A stretch of 39,660 nt of DNA from contig NZ_JADMKC010000044.1 of the NCBI RefSeq assembly GCF_018780105.1, forward strand, positions 1 through 39,660, given 5' to 3'. Numbering within the stretch: position 1 is the first letter of the stretch; the number at the start of each line of letters is the position of its first letter. This document shows, piece after piece, positions 9,683 through 18,900 of the stretch. Below the pieces are notes generated by a model that saw only the letters and a program-made list of their open reading frames with translations, was not told the origin of the DNA and searched no databases. The translations under genes and the position numbers were made by a program. This DNA comes from Thiobacillus sp. (GTDB taxonomy: Bacteria; Pseudomonadota; Gammaproteobacteria; Burkholderiales; Thiobacillaceae).

Positions 9683-9879
9683 GTCGGGCTGCACGTGTTG
9701 ATTCGGCCGGATGAAGTTTGAAGTGGAATTGAATACGGTCTTGCCCGAACCGGTTGAAACAGTGCGGGAGGCCGGATCAATCACCCTTAAAACGGCATGT
9801 TATTGAGATGGCTTAACGTACCAACCCACGCGGAATAACGCAATAAATGCGGTGCACGCTCAAACTTCATCAGGCCATC

Positions 9880-10377
9880 TCAATGCTGCGCCGCCACCGA
9901 CGGCAAATTCTTCGGCGTCAGATCCAGATACGGCGTCATCACCAGACCGCCCGGCGGCACGTAGGCCGGCGCCGGGTCGCCCTTGGGGCCAAGGTTTTTG
10001 ACGTAGCGGAAAATCGCGCGCAGGTCGGCATCGGTCATCGCCTGCAGGCTGGGCGACGGCATCGGCGGGCGCATCGGCTGGCGCGCGCGGATGAGCCACT
10101 GCTGCTCGGTCATGCTGCCGACCAGCAGCCGCAGGTTGCTCGGATAGGTGGTGCCCCACGGCCCCTGCCAGCCCATGGCGTCGCCGGTCAGCCATTCGGA
10201 TTCCGCCACCTTGCCGTCTTTCTGCATGAAGCCCGGCGTGTGGCAGTCATTGCAACCGGAAGTGGCGATCAGGTAACGGCCATGGCGGATCTCGGCGTCG
10301 CCCTTGGGGGCGGCGACGGCGCTGGCAACGACGAGGCTGGCGAGCAGTGCTGCGGCGCTCGGAATAAAGGCTTGCAT
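9880..10377 (-). CDS. Periplasmic monohaem cytochrome c
   Basis: A 165-aa protein with a Sec signal peptide (MQAFIPSAAALLASLVVASAVAA) and one c-type haem site, CNDCH at 42-46. Candidate axial methionines lie in PMRPPMPSPSLQAM, followed by the usual cytochrome c helix MTDADLRAIFRYVKNL. ATG 10377 is preferred over an upstream in-frame start because AGGAGA lies 6 bases before it. Expected role: periplasmic electron transfer. It stands alone, with no oxidase or dehydrogenase partner gene next to it; the nearest genes are the TMEM175-like channel and the stress cluster. Confidence 0.88.
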   Translation of the reverse strand: MQAFIPSAAALLASLVVASAVAAPKGDAEIRHGRYLIATSGCNDCHTPGFMQKDGKVAESEWLTGDAMGWQGPWGTTYPSNLRLLVGSMTEQQWLIRARQPMRPPMPSPSLQAMTDADLRAIFRYVKNLGPKGDPAPAYVPPGGLVMTPYLDLTPKNLPSVAAQH

Positions 10378-10527
10378 GTTTTCTCCTGGCAAAAATGAAC
10401 GCGCTGCGTTCGGGTGACTGCATCGTAGCCAGCCCCGACAGGGCGAGTTGATAAGTCTTTGCTAGGAAAATCCTAATATTTTCTTAAGGCGGACGAAGCG
10501 GGCGTCTGGCGTTTTGCCATGCCCGAT

Positions 10528-10851
10528 TCAACAGCGCTTGTCCGCGTGTCGCGCCTGCCCATCCGCCGTGCATCCAAAACCACGCAACTTGCGCCCGAGC
10601 TGCCATGCCAGCCAGCCACGCTGCAGCCATTTGCCAGTGCGTCGCGTGCGAAACACGGCAAGCAGAAGCGCGCCGCCCAGCATCAAGGCGGGATGGCGTC
10701 TGACACATTGAAATGCAGCCACGCCGCGGTCCGCCAGCGCCAGGCGTGCCCGCCATGGCTCGATGTCCTGCGCCAGGCTGGCGCGCTGGGCCGCAGCGAG
10801 CGCCACCAGTTGCTGGCGGCGTTCGGCTAGCCGGGCCCGTTTTCCATTCAT
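10528..10851 (-). CDS. YqjK-like small basic protein
   Basis: A 107-aa basic protein beginning MNGKRARLAERRQQLVALAA, with a hydrophobic stretch near HPALMLGGALLLAVFR and an arginine-rich tail. ATG 10851 overlaps the stop of the YqjE-like gene (ATGA). Gene order D-E-K matches the yqjDEK arrangement of Enterobacteria, and the N-terminal arginine/glutamine pattern resembles YqjK. The function is unknown; in E. coli the neighbours are stationary-phase, membrane-associated proteins. Identification rests more on position than on sequence. Confidence 0.7.
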   Translation of the reverse strand: MNGKRARLAERRQQLVALAAAQRASLAQDIEPWRARLALADRGVAAFQCVRRHPALMLGGALLLAVFRTRRTGKWLQRGWLAWQLGRKLRGFGCTADGQARHADKRC

Positions 10852-11240
10852 GATTTGGGGCCGAGTGCCTGCCGGTCTTTGGACAGCTCCGCCAGACTCG
10901 CAGCAAACAAGCGCGGCTTGGTTCTGATCCGATGCATGGCATACCCCCCCAGCCCGATGCCGGCCGCCAGAAAGAATCCCGTCAAGCCAGCCAACGCCAG
11001 AAGCCGGTGCGTCTCCCAGAAGAAGATCGCAATCAAAACCGCCAGCAGCACGATGCCAAGTCCAAAGCACCCCAGCGCAACCAGCACCAGAATCAGGAAG
11101 GTGGTCAGCTGCTCCCGCTCTTCAGAGATGTCCGTGGACAGCAACTCAAGACGGGTATGGACAATGCCGACCAGACTCACTGACAGTTTTCTCAGGGATT
11201 CGAGCAAGCCCCCGGATGCAGCATGCGGTTCCTCGGACAT
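10848..11240 (-). CDS. YqjE-like membrane protein (phage holin superfamily type, DUF1469)
   Basis: A 130-aa protein starting MSEEPHAASGGLLESLRKLS, then an amphipathic stretch (VGIVHTRLELLSTDISEERE) and two adjacent membrane helices (FLILVLVALGCFGLGIVLLA and LLALAGLTGFFLAAGIGLGG). This is the YqjE/DUF1469 layout. The name holin refers only to topology. ATG 11240 is chosen because residues before it are not family-like. It sits 8 bases after the DUF883 gene and overlaps the YqjK-like gene, so the three form one operon. Likely role: ribosome- or membrane-associated stress function, as proposed for the enterobacterial genes. Confidence 0.83.
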   Translation of the reverse strand: MSEEPHAASGGLLESLRKLSVSLVGIVHTRLELLSTDISEEREQLTTFLILVLVALGCFGLGIVLLAVLIAIFFWETHRLLALAGLTGFFLAAGIGLGGYAMHRIRTKPRLFAASLAELSKDRQALGPKS

Positions 11241-11248
11241 GTCGTGAC

Positions 11249-11563
11249 TCAGCGCCGCGCGATCAACAGACCTACCAGCAGGCCAACGGCTGTGCCGACG
11301 CCAATCGCCTGCCACGGATGCACGTGGACATATTCGTCCGTCGCCTTGGCTGCGGCACGGGTCTTGTCCAACAACGCTGTTTGCGCTGCGCTCAGTTTCT
11401 CTTTTGCAACGCCAAGCGAGGCTTCAGCCTTGGCGCGCACGGCGGCCAGCGCATCGCCACCATGACCCGCCGTCGCCTTCAACAAGGCTTCCGCATCGGC
11501 GACCACCACATTCAAATCGGCGATCAGTTGTTCTTTGGTGACTTCTTCAGATACGTGTGCCAT
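11249..11563 (-). CDS. DUF883 (YqjD/ElaB) family protein
   Basis: A 104-aa protein with a long helical, alanine-rich N-terminal part (EQLIADLNVVVADAEALLKA) and one C-terminal membrane anchor, HPWQAIGVGTAVGLLVGLLI, ending in ARR. This is the signature of the YqjD/ElaB/YgaM family, inner-membrane proteins that in E. coli bind stationary-phase ribosomes. Two start codons are possible; GGAGAA overlaps the upper ATG and sits 6 bases before ATG 11563, which decides for the latter. It is the first gene of the yqjDEK-like operon. Confidence 0.88.
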   Translation of the reverse strand: MAHVSEEVTKEQLIADLNVVVADAEALLKATAGHGGDALAAVRAKAEASLGVAKEKLSAAQTALLDKTRAAAKATDEYVHVHPWQAIGVGTAVGLLVGLLIARR

Positions 11564-11686
11564 GGTTTTCTCCATTGATTAATGCCTCTTTCATAGTAGG
11601 TATTTCCGACCTGTTCGCAACAACTCTGCCTAGAAAACGGGGAGAACCCGGTATCTCAGCAGGTGTATGAAATGCGTACAGGCTTG

Positions 11687-11833
11687 CTAGCCGCGCCGGC
11701 CTTGTATGACCTGCACCAGGATCATCACGACCGCGATGACCAGGAGAATGTGAATGAATCCACCCATGGTGTAGGCAGAGACGAAGCCAAGCAGCCAAAG
11801 GATGATCAGGACAATTGCAATAGTTCCGAGCAT
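11687..11833 (-). CDS. 48-aa hydrophobic membrane peptide (lmo0937-type)
   Basis: Too short for most gene finders. It reads MLGTIAIVLIILWLLGFVSA, then YTMGGFIHILLVIAVVMILV and ends QVIQGRRG. Two hydrophobic helices are separated by a Gly-Gly turn. A G-rich ribosome site precedes the ATG. The sequence matches the lmo0937-type family of tiny membrane proteins, often found near stress genes in betaproteobacteria. It lies between the DUF883 operon and the BON lipoprotein, in keeping with the small stress proteins around it. Function unknown. Confidence 0.8.
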   Translation of the reverse strand: MLGTIAIVLIILWLLGFVSAYTMGGFIHILLVIAVVMILVQVIQGRRG

Positions 11834-11953
11834 GTTCAACCCCCCCAAGTAAGTGCCGGGTCAAACCGGGGCCCGGTCATATCCACGATCTCAACCCCGG
11901 CCGCAGCCGGGACGACGATTCAATCAGCGCTCCCGGAAAAGCAGGCCGATTGA

Positions 11954-12274
11954 TTATTGACCCTTGACCCGCATGTCGTTTTTCACGGATGTCACGCCGC
12001 TGACACCGCGCGCCAACTCGACCGCTTTATTGATATCGGCCTGGGAGCTGACGAAGCCACTCAGTTGAACCACGCCCTTGAAGGTTTCGACATTGATCTC
12101 GGCCGATTTCAGCGTGGACTCGTTGAAGATCGCTGTCTTCACCTTGGTGGTGATGACGCTGTCATCGATGTACTCGCCGGTGCCTTCCTTTTGCGGCGTG
12201 GATGAACAGCCGACGGCGGACACCAAGGTAACAGCCAGCAAGGCTGCAGAAAGATATTTGTTCACTTGATTCAT
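11954..12274 (-). CDS. BON-domain lipoprotein (OsmY-like)
   Basis: A 106-aa lipoprotein: signal peptide with lipobox SAVGC (Cys23), then one BON domain (DDSVITTKVKTAIFNE, INVETFKGVVQLSGFVSSQA, AVELARGVSGVTSVKNDMRV). BON domains bind phospholipid and occur in OsmY and related hyperosmotic-stress proteins. ATG 12274 follows a GGGAG ribosome site and gives a proper signal peptide; the longer frame does not. A copy of the recurrent 16-bp palindrome is centred about 123 bases upstream, with a TCTAAA -10-like hexamer (12365-12370) after it. Expected role: envelope protection under stress. Confidence 0.9.
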   Translation of the reverse strand: MNQVNKYLSAALLAVTLVSAVGCSSTPQKEGTGEYIDDSVITTKVKTAIFNESTLKSAEINVETFKGVVQLSGFVSSQADINKAVELARGVSGVTSVKNDMRVKGQ

Positions 12275-12389
12275 GATCGACTCCCGAAATGTATTTGAAA
12301 GGGTTTCCTGATTCCCATACCTGTCGATAGCCCGATTGGAAGGTTTATCAAGCCCTGATTGCAATTTAGACGCGCGCTCCATTTCGGTC

Positions 12390-12405
12390 TGTACGATGAC
12401 GCACA
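12390..12405 (-). promoter_or_regulatory. Operator-like palindrome, copy 1 (BON gene)
   Basis: Read on the plus strand: TGTACG-ATGA-CGCACA, an exact match to the window's recurrent motif, flanked by GTC on the left and TAG on the right. The GTC side faces the BON gene start at 12274. TCTAAA (12365-12370), read on the minus strand, lies 20 bases further towards the gene and could be the -10 box. Confidence 0.72.
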
Positions 12406-12492
12406 TAGCGCAATGGAGAATTCATTGCCCGTTCAGTTGCTGCGGAGACGGGCTGCGCACAGCCCAGGAGGGCTGCAGAAATACGAGGGTGG

Positions 12493-12696
12493 TCAGTCCT
12501 TGTTGCGTTCTTCAAAGTCCTTGATTTGCTGCTCGACTTCATCCTTCGTGAGGCCATAGGCCTCCTGGATTTTTCCCGCCAGCTCTTCACGCTTGCCCGC
12601 AATCACATCGAGGTGATCGTCAGTGAGCTTGCCCCACTGGGTTTTGACCTGGCCGCTGTACTGCTTCCAATTGCCTGCAACGATATCCCAATTCAT
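12493..12696 (-). CDS. CsbD family stress protein
   Basis: A 67-aa soluble protein, MNWDIVAGNWKQYSGQVKTQ through WGKLTDDHLDVIAGKREELA and GKIQEAYGLTKDEVEQQIKD, the full CsbD family pattern. CsbD proteins are abundant general-stress proteins of unknown mechanism. AAAGGAG lies 7 bases before ATG 12696, which decides the start in a longer open frame. An exact copy of the palindromic operator lies about 170 bases upstream. It is transcribed in the same direction as the BON gene, which has its own operator copy between them. Confidence 0.93.
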   Translation of the reverse strand: MNWDIVAGNWKQYSGQVKTQWGKLTDDHLDVIAGKREELAGKIQEAYGLTKDEVEQQIKDFEERNKD

Positions 12697-13121
12697 ATCA
12701 AACTCCTTTGTACGTAACCCGACCGACAGGATTGCCGATCGCGCATTCCCCGCCCCGGCCAGGCCTTCTCCCCGCGTTGCTTTCAGACAGCGAAGAATGG
12801 GCTCATGCAAGGGAAACCAGAATGCATGTGCGAGGCTGCGCGTAAAAGAAGCCAAGGTCTGTACGGTGTCGCACATGGGAGGCTGTGGCGCCCATGATGG
12901 GTCATCGGCTTGCACTGGATTCGGCTGGCGCCACGGACGATTCCGGAATACCCGCTCAGTGCCATTCGCGCTCACGCATTCCCCTTATGTTCGATAGCGC
13001 ACTGAATGGCGCATGGCATGCGCCTATTCTTCAATACGTACCGGACGCTGGCATCCAGCGCAGCGCCGGATAGTGCGGGCAGACAAACTGACCCCTCACT
13101 CACATTTCCAAGGAGAGCACC
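12697..13121. other. 425-bp intergenic region between divergent csbD-like and DUF3309 genes
   Basis: No convincing gene is seen on either strand. It holds one operator-like palindrome (12860-12875) and ribosome sites for both flanking genes (AAAGGAG for the minus gene; AAGGAG at 13110-13115 for the plus gene). A GCGCATGGCATGCGC self-complementary stretch lies near 13010. Confidence 0.6.
12860..12875 (-). promoter_or_regulatory. Operator-like palindrome, copy 2 (CsbD gene)
   Basis: TGTACG-GTGT-CGCACA, an exact match to the consensus, flanked by GTC on the side facing the CsbD gene and by T on the other. It lies 164 bases upstream of the CsbD start. A clear -10 box at the distance seen for other copies is not evident here. 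Confidence 0.7.
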
Positions 13122-13277
13122 ATGTTGGGAACCATCCTGTTGATCGTTCTAATTCTGATGTTGGTCGGCGCCATTCCGACCTGGCCGCACAGTAAAGGCT
13201 GGGGCTACGGGCCCAGCGGCGGTTTGGGTTTGATCGTGATCATTATCATCGTGCTGCTGTTGCTGGGACACTTGTGA
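13122..13277 (+). CDS. DUF3309 small membrane protein
   Basis: A 51-aa protein: MLGTILLIVLILMLVGAIPT, a short loop WPHSKGWGYGPSGGLG, then LIVIIIIVLLLLGHL. The WPHSxxWGYxPSGG loop between two hydrophobic helices is the DUF3309 signature. AAGGAG lies 6-7 bases before the ATG. It is transcribed away from the CsbD gene and ends 36 bases before the phospholipase-D gene, so it may lead that operon. Function unknown; the family commonly sits among stress genes. Confidence 0.87.
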   Translation: MLGTILLIVLILMLVGAIPTWPHSKGWGYGPSGGLGLIVIIIIVLLLLGHL

Positions 13278-13313
13278 CGGGCCGCCCTGTTCCGAAGCCC
13301 TGCTGACAGGTTT

Positions 13314-14768
13314 ATGCGTGCGCTTCGTGCTGGAAAGTGGATGTTTCCATCGGCTCTGAAATCGACCTATCGTATGCCGCATCGGTGGCAGGGGTGGGCC
13401 ATGTGTCTGTTCGCGCTCGGCCTGTCCGCTTGCAGCAGCCTGCCGACCATCGTCCCCGATCTGGCCCCAAGCCCCAGCCCTGCGGTGCAATTGGAGGGCG
13501 GACGCGGCACGCTATCCGCCGCACAAAGCCAGGCGGTCCTTGATCGCCTCGCACGCCGCGGTCCGGATACCGACATCTTCACCCACCATCTGGCACGGGA
13601 AGAGGCCATCGTCGGCAGCCCGCTGACCACCGGCAACCAGGTGGTGTTGCTGCAGGATGGCCCGGCCACCTACCAGGCCATGTATGCGGCCATTCTGGCG
13701 GCGCAGGACCACATCAACATGGAGACCTACATCCTGGACGACGACGAGGTTGGCCAGCGTTTTGCACAGGCATTGATCGCCAAACAACAGCAAGGCGTAC
13801 AGGTCCATCTGATCCGTGACAGCGTGGGCACCCTCGACACCCCGGCGGCTTTCTTCAAACAACTGACCGACAGCGGCATCCAGGTGCTTGAGTTCAATCC
13901 CATCAATCCGCTGCTGTCACGCAAGGAATGGTCGCTGAATCAGCGCGATCACCGCAAGCTGTTGATTGTCGACGGCCGCACCGCGTTTCTCGGCGGCATC
14001 AACATCAGCAGCGTCTACTCCGGCGGCTCGTTCAGGGCGGGTTCACGGGCCAGGCCCGGCAGTGGTTCCGACCACGGTCCGGCCTGGCGCGACACCGACC
14101 TGCAACTGCAGGGGCCCGTCGTGGCCGAATTGCAGAAACTGTTCCTCTCCACCTGGGAAACGCAGAAGGGCGCGCCCCTGCCCGAGAAGAACTACTTTCC
14201 ACCGCCCGAGCGTGCCGGTCGGGAAGTGGTGCGCGCGATCGGCAGTTCGCCCGACGAGCCCTACAGCCTGATTTACGCTACCCTGCTCTCGGCCATCGCC
14301 AGCGCCGAGACCAGTGTGCATCTGACCAACGCCTATTTCGTTCCCGATCCGCAATTGCTCGACGCACTCGAAGCCGCCGCCCGACGCGGCGTCGACGTGA
14401 CGCTGATTCTGCCCAGCCAGACCGACTCCTGGCTGGTATTCCACGCCGGGCGCAACTACTACGACCGGCTGCTGCAAGCGGGCGTCAAAATCCACGAGCG
14501 ACGCGGCGTGATCCTGCATTCCAAAACGGCATTGATCGACGGCGTCTGGGCCACGGTCGGTTCGACCAACCTCGATTGGCGCAGCTTTCTGCACAACTAC
14601 GAATTGAACGCGGTGGTACTGGGAACTGAATTCGGCAAACAGGTGCAGACGATGTTCGCCCGGGACCTGGCGGCGTCCGATGCAATTACGCTCGAGCAGT
14701 GGCGGCAGCGCCCGCTCAATCTGCGCCTGAAAGAATGGTTCGCGCGTGTCTGGGAGTATTGGCTGTGA
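13314..14768 (+). CDS. Cardiolipin synthase-like phospholipase D family protein
   Basis: A 484-aa member of the phospholipase D superfamily with two HKD motifs: HRKLLIVDG (His213, Lys215, Asp220) followed by GGINIS, and HSKTALIDG (His402, Lys404, Asp409) followed by GSTNLDWRS. This arrangement is that of ClsB/ClsC-type cardiolipin synthases. An N-terminal hydrophobic segment ending LGLSACSS looks like a lipobox, suggesting a membrane-anchored lipoprotein; the exact start (13314, 13341 or 13374) is unclear, and 13374 would put the signal at the N-terminus. It overlaps the following permease gene. Likely role: membrane phospholipid remodelling under stress. Confidence 0.87.
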   Translation: MRALRAGKWMFPSALKSTYRMPHRWQGWAMCLFALGLSACSSLPTIVPDLAPSPSPAVQLEGGRGTLSAAQSQAVLDRLARRGPDTDIFTHHLAREEAIVGSPLTTGNQVVLLQDGPATYQAMYAAILAAQDHINMETYILDDDEVGQRFAQALIAKQQQGVQVHLIRDSVGTLDTPAAFFKQLTDSGIQVLEFNPINPLLSRKEWSLNQRDHRKLLIVDGRTAFLGGINISSVYSGGSFRAGSRARPGSGSDHGPAWRDTDLQLQGPVVAELQKLFLSTWETQKGAPLPEKNYFPPPERAGREVVRAIGSSPDEPYSLIYATLLSAIASAETSVHLTNAYFVPDPQLLDALEAAARRGVDVTLILPSQTDSWLVFHAGRNYYDRLLQAGVKIHERRGVILHSKTALIDGVWATVGSTNLDWRSFLHNYELNAVVLGTEFGKQVQTMFARDLAASDAITLEQWRQRPLNLRLKEWFARVWEYWL

Positions 14769-15823
14769 ACTTCGACCTTTACCGCAAGGAATTCGTGATT
14801 GTCGTCACGGTGCTTTTCGGCCTCGCCCTTTACTGGATGCTGGCGCCCTTCTGGGGCGCGCTGGCCTGGGGTATCTGCCTTGCCTTCCTGTTGGCGCCGA
14901 TGCAGCGCTGGCTGACATGCCAGCTGAATGGACGTGCCGGTGTGGCGGCAGGAATCATCACCGTACTGGTGCCTGTCGTGCTTGCGGGGCCGCTGGTGAG
15001 CCTGGGCATGGCATTCGCGGACCAGTTCACGAATCTGGTTACACGCCTGCAACAGCAGCAGCTGCGCTCCGACGGCAGCCTGCTGATGCAACTGGAACGG
15101 CACCCCTTGATCGGCAAGCTGGCCGAGTGGTTGCGGCTGAATCTCGTCGCCACAACCGAACAGCTTCATGGCTGGCTGGAGAGTGGATCGCAGATGCTGC
15201 TGAAGTCGCTTGCGGCCAGCGGGGGCGACTTCGTTCTCAGCGCTCTGGGCACGGTGATCAACTTCTTCATCATGCTGTTCCTGCTGTTCTTTCTGCTGCG
15301 CGATGGGCGCGACCTGCTCGGCCGCGTGGTACGCCTGGTGCCGATGGAACCCGCTCGCCGGACCGAATTGCTCAAGCTGATAGGCGACACGACACGCGCT
15401 GTGGTCTACGGCGAGGGCTTGACCGCGCTCGCCCAAGGCACGCTGGTGGGCATCGGATTTGCCATCGCGGGCCTGCCCTCCGCTGTCGTGTTCGGGGTGC
15501 TGGCGGCGTTTCTGGCGCTGCTGCCCGTGGGCGGCGCAGCGCTGGTATGGGCGCCGGCGGTCGTTTTTTTGGTCGCCACGTCGCAATGGGGCTGGGCGCT
15601 CTTCATGCTGATCTGGGGCATGGCGGTATCGGTCTCCGATAACCTGATGCGACCGTTTCTGATTTCGCGACAGGCGCCGGTGTCGGTGCTCGCTGTTTTC
15701 ATCGGCGTCATCGGCGGCATCTCGGCTTTTGGCGTGATAGGCGTCATCATCGGGCCGGTACTGCTGACCGTCCTCGCCACGCTGCTGCGCTTCCTTGACG
15801 AGACGCTGTCGCGCGAGCGCTGA
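14765..15823 (+). CDS. AI-2E family (YdiK/PerM-type) membrane transporter
   Basis: A 352-aa polytopic membrane protein of the AI-2E transporter/PerM family. Seen: two N-terminal helices (FVIVVTVLFGLALYWMLAPF and WGALAWGICLAFLLAP), a central amphipathic soluble region, then paired helices including FFIMLFLLFFLLRDG, and C-terminal helices with GVLAAFLALLPVGGAALVWA, where the family's LPxxG pattern is visible. GTG 14765 overlaps the phospholipase stop (GTGA) and has GGGAG upstream, so it is preferred to an ATG at 14699 inside the previous gene. The substrate is not known; members include exporters and Na+/H+ exchangers. Confidence 0.85.
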   Translation: MNFDLYRKEFVIVVTVLFGLALYWMLAPFWGALAWGICLAFLLAPMQRWLTCQLNGRAGVAAGIITVLVPVVLAGPLVSLGMAFADQFTNLVTRLQQQQLRSDGSLLMQLERHPLIGKLAEWLRLNLVATTEQLHGWLESGSQMLLKSLAASGGDFVLSALGTVINFFIMLFLLFFLLRDGRDLLGRVVRLVPMEPARRTELLKLIGDTTRAVVYGEGLTALAQGTLVGIGFAIAGLPSAVVFGVLAAFLALLPVGGAALVWAPAVVFLVATSQWGWALFMLIWGMAVSVSDNLMRPFLISRQAPVSVLAVFIGVIGGISAFGVIGVIIGPVLLTVLATLLRFLDETLSRER

Positions 15824-15929
15824 CACCAACAGGAAAAGCCGTGATCAGATTGGCTTCCGTACCCAGCGGTGATTCTGGCAGCGGCCTTCAGATCATGGCG
15901 AAACGTTCAGGCTGCAGGAAACTTATGCT

Positions 15930-18900
15930 GTGACGACACGGGAAATTGCAATGGCTGCTTCAACCACGCGCCACCCAGCACGCCCGCTGATGGTGGGTGG
16001 CATCGTCTTTCTGGTCGCGGCCGCTCTGTCGGGATTACTCGTCTTGAAATTGGAGCAGCATTCCCTTCAAGACGAGCGGGTGCGTGTTGCCCGTCTGGCT
16101 GCCGACCATGCCGATCTGATCGAATACACCATCGCGCACGCGCTTTCAGCGACCCAATCCCTCGCGACCCTGGTGCGTCAGGGCAATGGCAGCATTGCCA
16201 ACTTTGACGTTATCGCCCACACGATGTTGCCGTATTACCCGGGTGCATCGGAGCTGGCGCTGGCGCCCGGTGGCGTGATCCGGAACGTCGCACCGATGCC
16301 TGGAAACAAAATGGCCATCGGCCTCAACCTGTTGACTGTCTCGACACAGCGCAAGGAGTCTTTGCTTGCGCGGGACAGTGGCAAGCTCACCCTGGCTGGA
16401 CCGCTTGAGTTGGCGCAAGGCGGAACAGGTGTGATCGGGCGCTTGCCGGTGTTTCTCAAAGACCGTGGAGGGCATCCTTTTTTCTGGGGCTTCACCCTTG
16501 TCGTGATGCGCTTGCCCGGCGGGCTGGATATGGCGCATCTGTCGCATCTGGACGAACAGGGATTGGCTTATGCGCTCTGGCGCATCCAGCCGGACACCGG
16601 ACAAAAACAGCTGATCGCCCGTTCCTCGCCAGCTACCCTGATTGAACCCGTGGAACGGACGCTGCGCGTGCCCAACGCAACCTGGACACTGAGCGTCGCG
16701 CCGGTCAAGGGCTGGGGCCATCCGTTCGGGCCATCACTCAAAGTGGCACTGGGGCTTCTTTTTAGCTTGATGCTGGGCTATCTGGCAAAGCTCTTTGTCA
16801 CATTGAAGATGCACAAGCAGCTACTCGAAACGCGCGTCGCCCATCGCACCGCCGAGATACTGGTGGCCCAACGCAAACTGCAAGCCACGCTCGACGCGAT
16901 TCCCGATCTGGTCTGGCTGAAGGATGCGGACGGCGCCTATCTGAGCTGCAATCCAATGTTCGAACGTTTTTTCGGCGCCCGCGAGGCCGAAATCGTCGGC
17001 AAAACAGATTACGACTTTGTCGAAAGGGCGCAGGCGGACTTATTCCGCGCGCACGACCGCATGGCCATGGCGGCCGGCAAACCCAGCATCAACGAGGAAT
17101 GGATCACCTTCGCTGACGATGGCAGCCGGAAACGGGTTGAAACGATCAAGACACCCATGGTCGATGAAGAAGGCAAACCCATCGGCGTACTGGGCATCGC
17201 CCGTGACATCACCGCGCGCGTGCAGGCGGAACACGCGCTTCAGGTATCCCGGCAACGGGCGCAGCAATACCTGAACATCGTCGGTGTGATGCTGATTGCA
17301 GTGGATGCAGCAGGCCGGATACAACTCATCAACCGCAAGGGCTGTGAGATATTGGGCGCGTCCGAGGCGGACATTCTCGGCAAGAACTGGTTTGAGCACT
17401 TTCTGCCGGAACGCATACGAGATGAGGTCAGGGAAATGTTCAGCCAGCCACTGAATGGCAGCGTCGCGCCCATCGAGTACATGGAAAATTCGATATTGAC
17501 CCTCAGCGGCGATGAGCGTGTCATGGCATGGCACAACACGCTCTTGCTGGATGACGCCGGCGGGGTTACCGGCATGCTCGCGTCGGGAGAGGACATCACC
17601 GAACGCAAGCACTATATCGCCGAGCTGGAGCATAAGGCGCTGTACGACAGCCTGACCGATCTCCCTAACCGCAACCTGTTTACGGACCGATTGACGTTGG
17701 CGCTCGCCGTCGCCAGACGTGAAACCAGGCCGCTGGCCATCATCCTGCTGGACATCGCCCGCCTCAAAGAAGTCAATGACATCCTCGGGCATCACAATGG
17801 CGATATCGTGATAAAGGAAGTCGCCCGGCGCATCACGATGGCGCTACGCGAAACGGACACGGTGGCCCGCTTGAGCGGAGATGAGTTCGCCATCCTGCTG
17901 CCCGGTGACGACAAGACGGCCGCCACCTTTGCCATTGAGAAAATTCAAAAAGCGATGGAATCACCGGCCTTGATTGATGGCAGCCCGCTCGATATCGAAG
18001 TCAATATGGGCGTCACCGTGTATCCGCAACACGGTGAAGATCCGGGTGTGCTGATATCACGTGCGGACATTGCCATGCGGATGGCGAAAACCGAAGTGAG
18101 CGGTTTTTGCATTTACGAATCAGGCAGTGACCCCTATACCCGACGGCGTCTGAGTTTGCTGGGTGAACTGCGTCAGGCCATTTCCCGGAATGAACTTGTG
18201 CTCTATTACCAACCCCAAATTGACATTGCATCCGGCAAAGTCATGGGGGTGGAGGCGCTGGTGCGCTGGCCCCGCACTGTGGACGACATGGTCTCGCCCA
18301 TGGAATTTATTCCGATAGCCGAACAGTCCGGCCTGATTCGGCCGCTCACCTTGTGGGTGCTGGAACAGGCAGTGCGACAGTGTGGGCGCTGGCGTGCAGC
18401 CGGCTTCGACCTCAAGGTCTCCGCCAACCTTTCCGCACGCAACCTGCTGGATCCCACCTTGCCGGATGTGCTGGCGACAATGCTCGCGAACCTTCAGGTA
18501 ACAGCGGATTGCCTCATGCTCGAAGTCACCGAATCGGCCGTGATGCTGCAACCCGAGCGCGCCCTTCATATCCTGACGCAGCTGCACGAAATGGGAACAA
18601 GCCTCTCAGTCGACGACTTCGGCACCGGCTACTCCTCGCTTGCCTATCTCAAAAAGCTGCCTGTGCGCGAACTCAAGATTGACCAGAGCTTTGTTTCCGG
18701 CATGGTGAGAAACGAGAATGATGCAATCATCGTGCGCTCAACCATCGACCTCGCCCACAACCTGGGACTCAAGGTTGTAGCCGAAGGCGTGGAAGACCAG
18801 GAAACCCTGCAATTGCTTGCAAGCCTGGGATGCGATACGGGCCAGGGATTCCTTTTTGCCCGCCCCATGCCGCCCGAGGATTTCTCACGATGGTTAAGCG

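Noticed and set aside
12450..12465. GGGCTG/CAGCCC hairpin after the CsbD gene as a terminator
   Set aside because: The stem is only 6 bp and no T run follows on either strand.
14597..15829. 410-aa minus-strand open frame antisense to the AI-2E permease
   Set aside because: Gln/Arg/His-rich composition and complete overlap with a membrane-protein gene mark it as a shadow.
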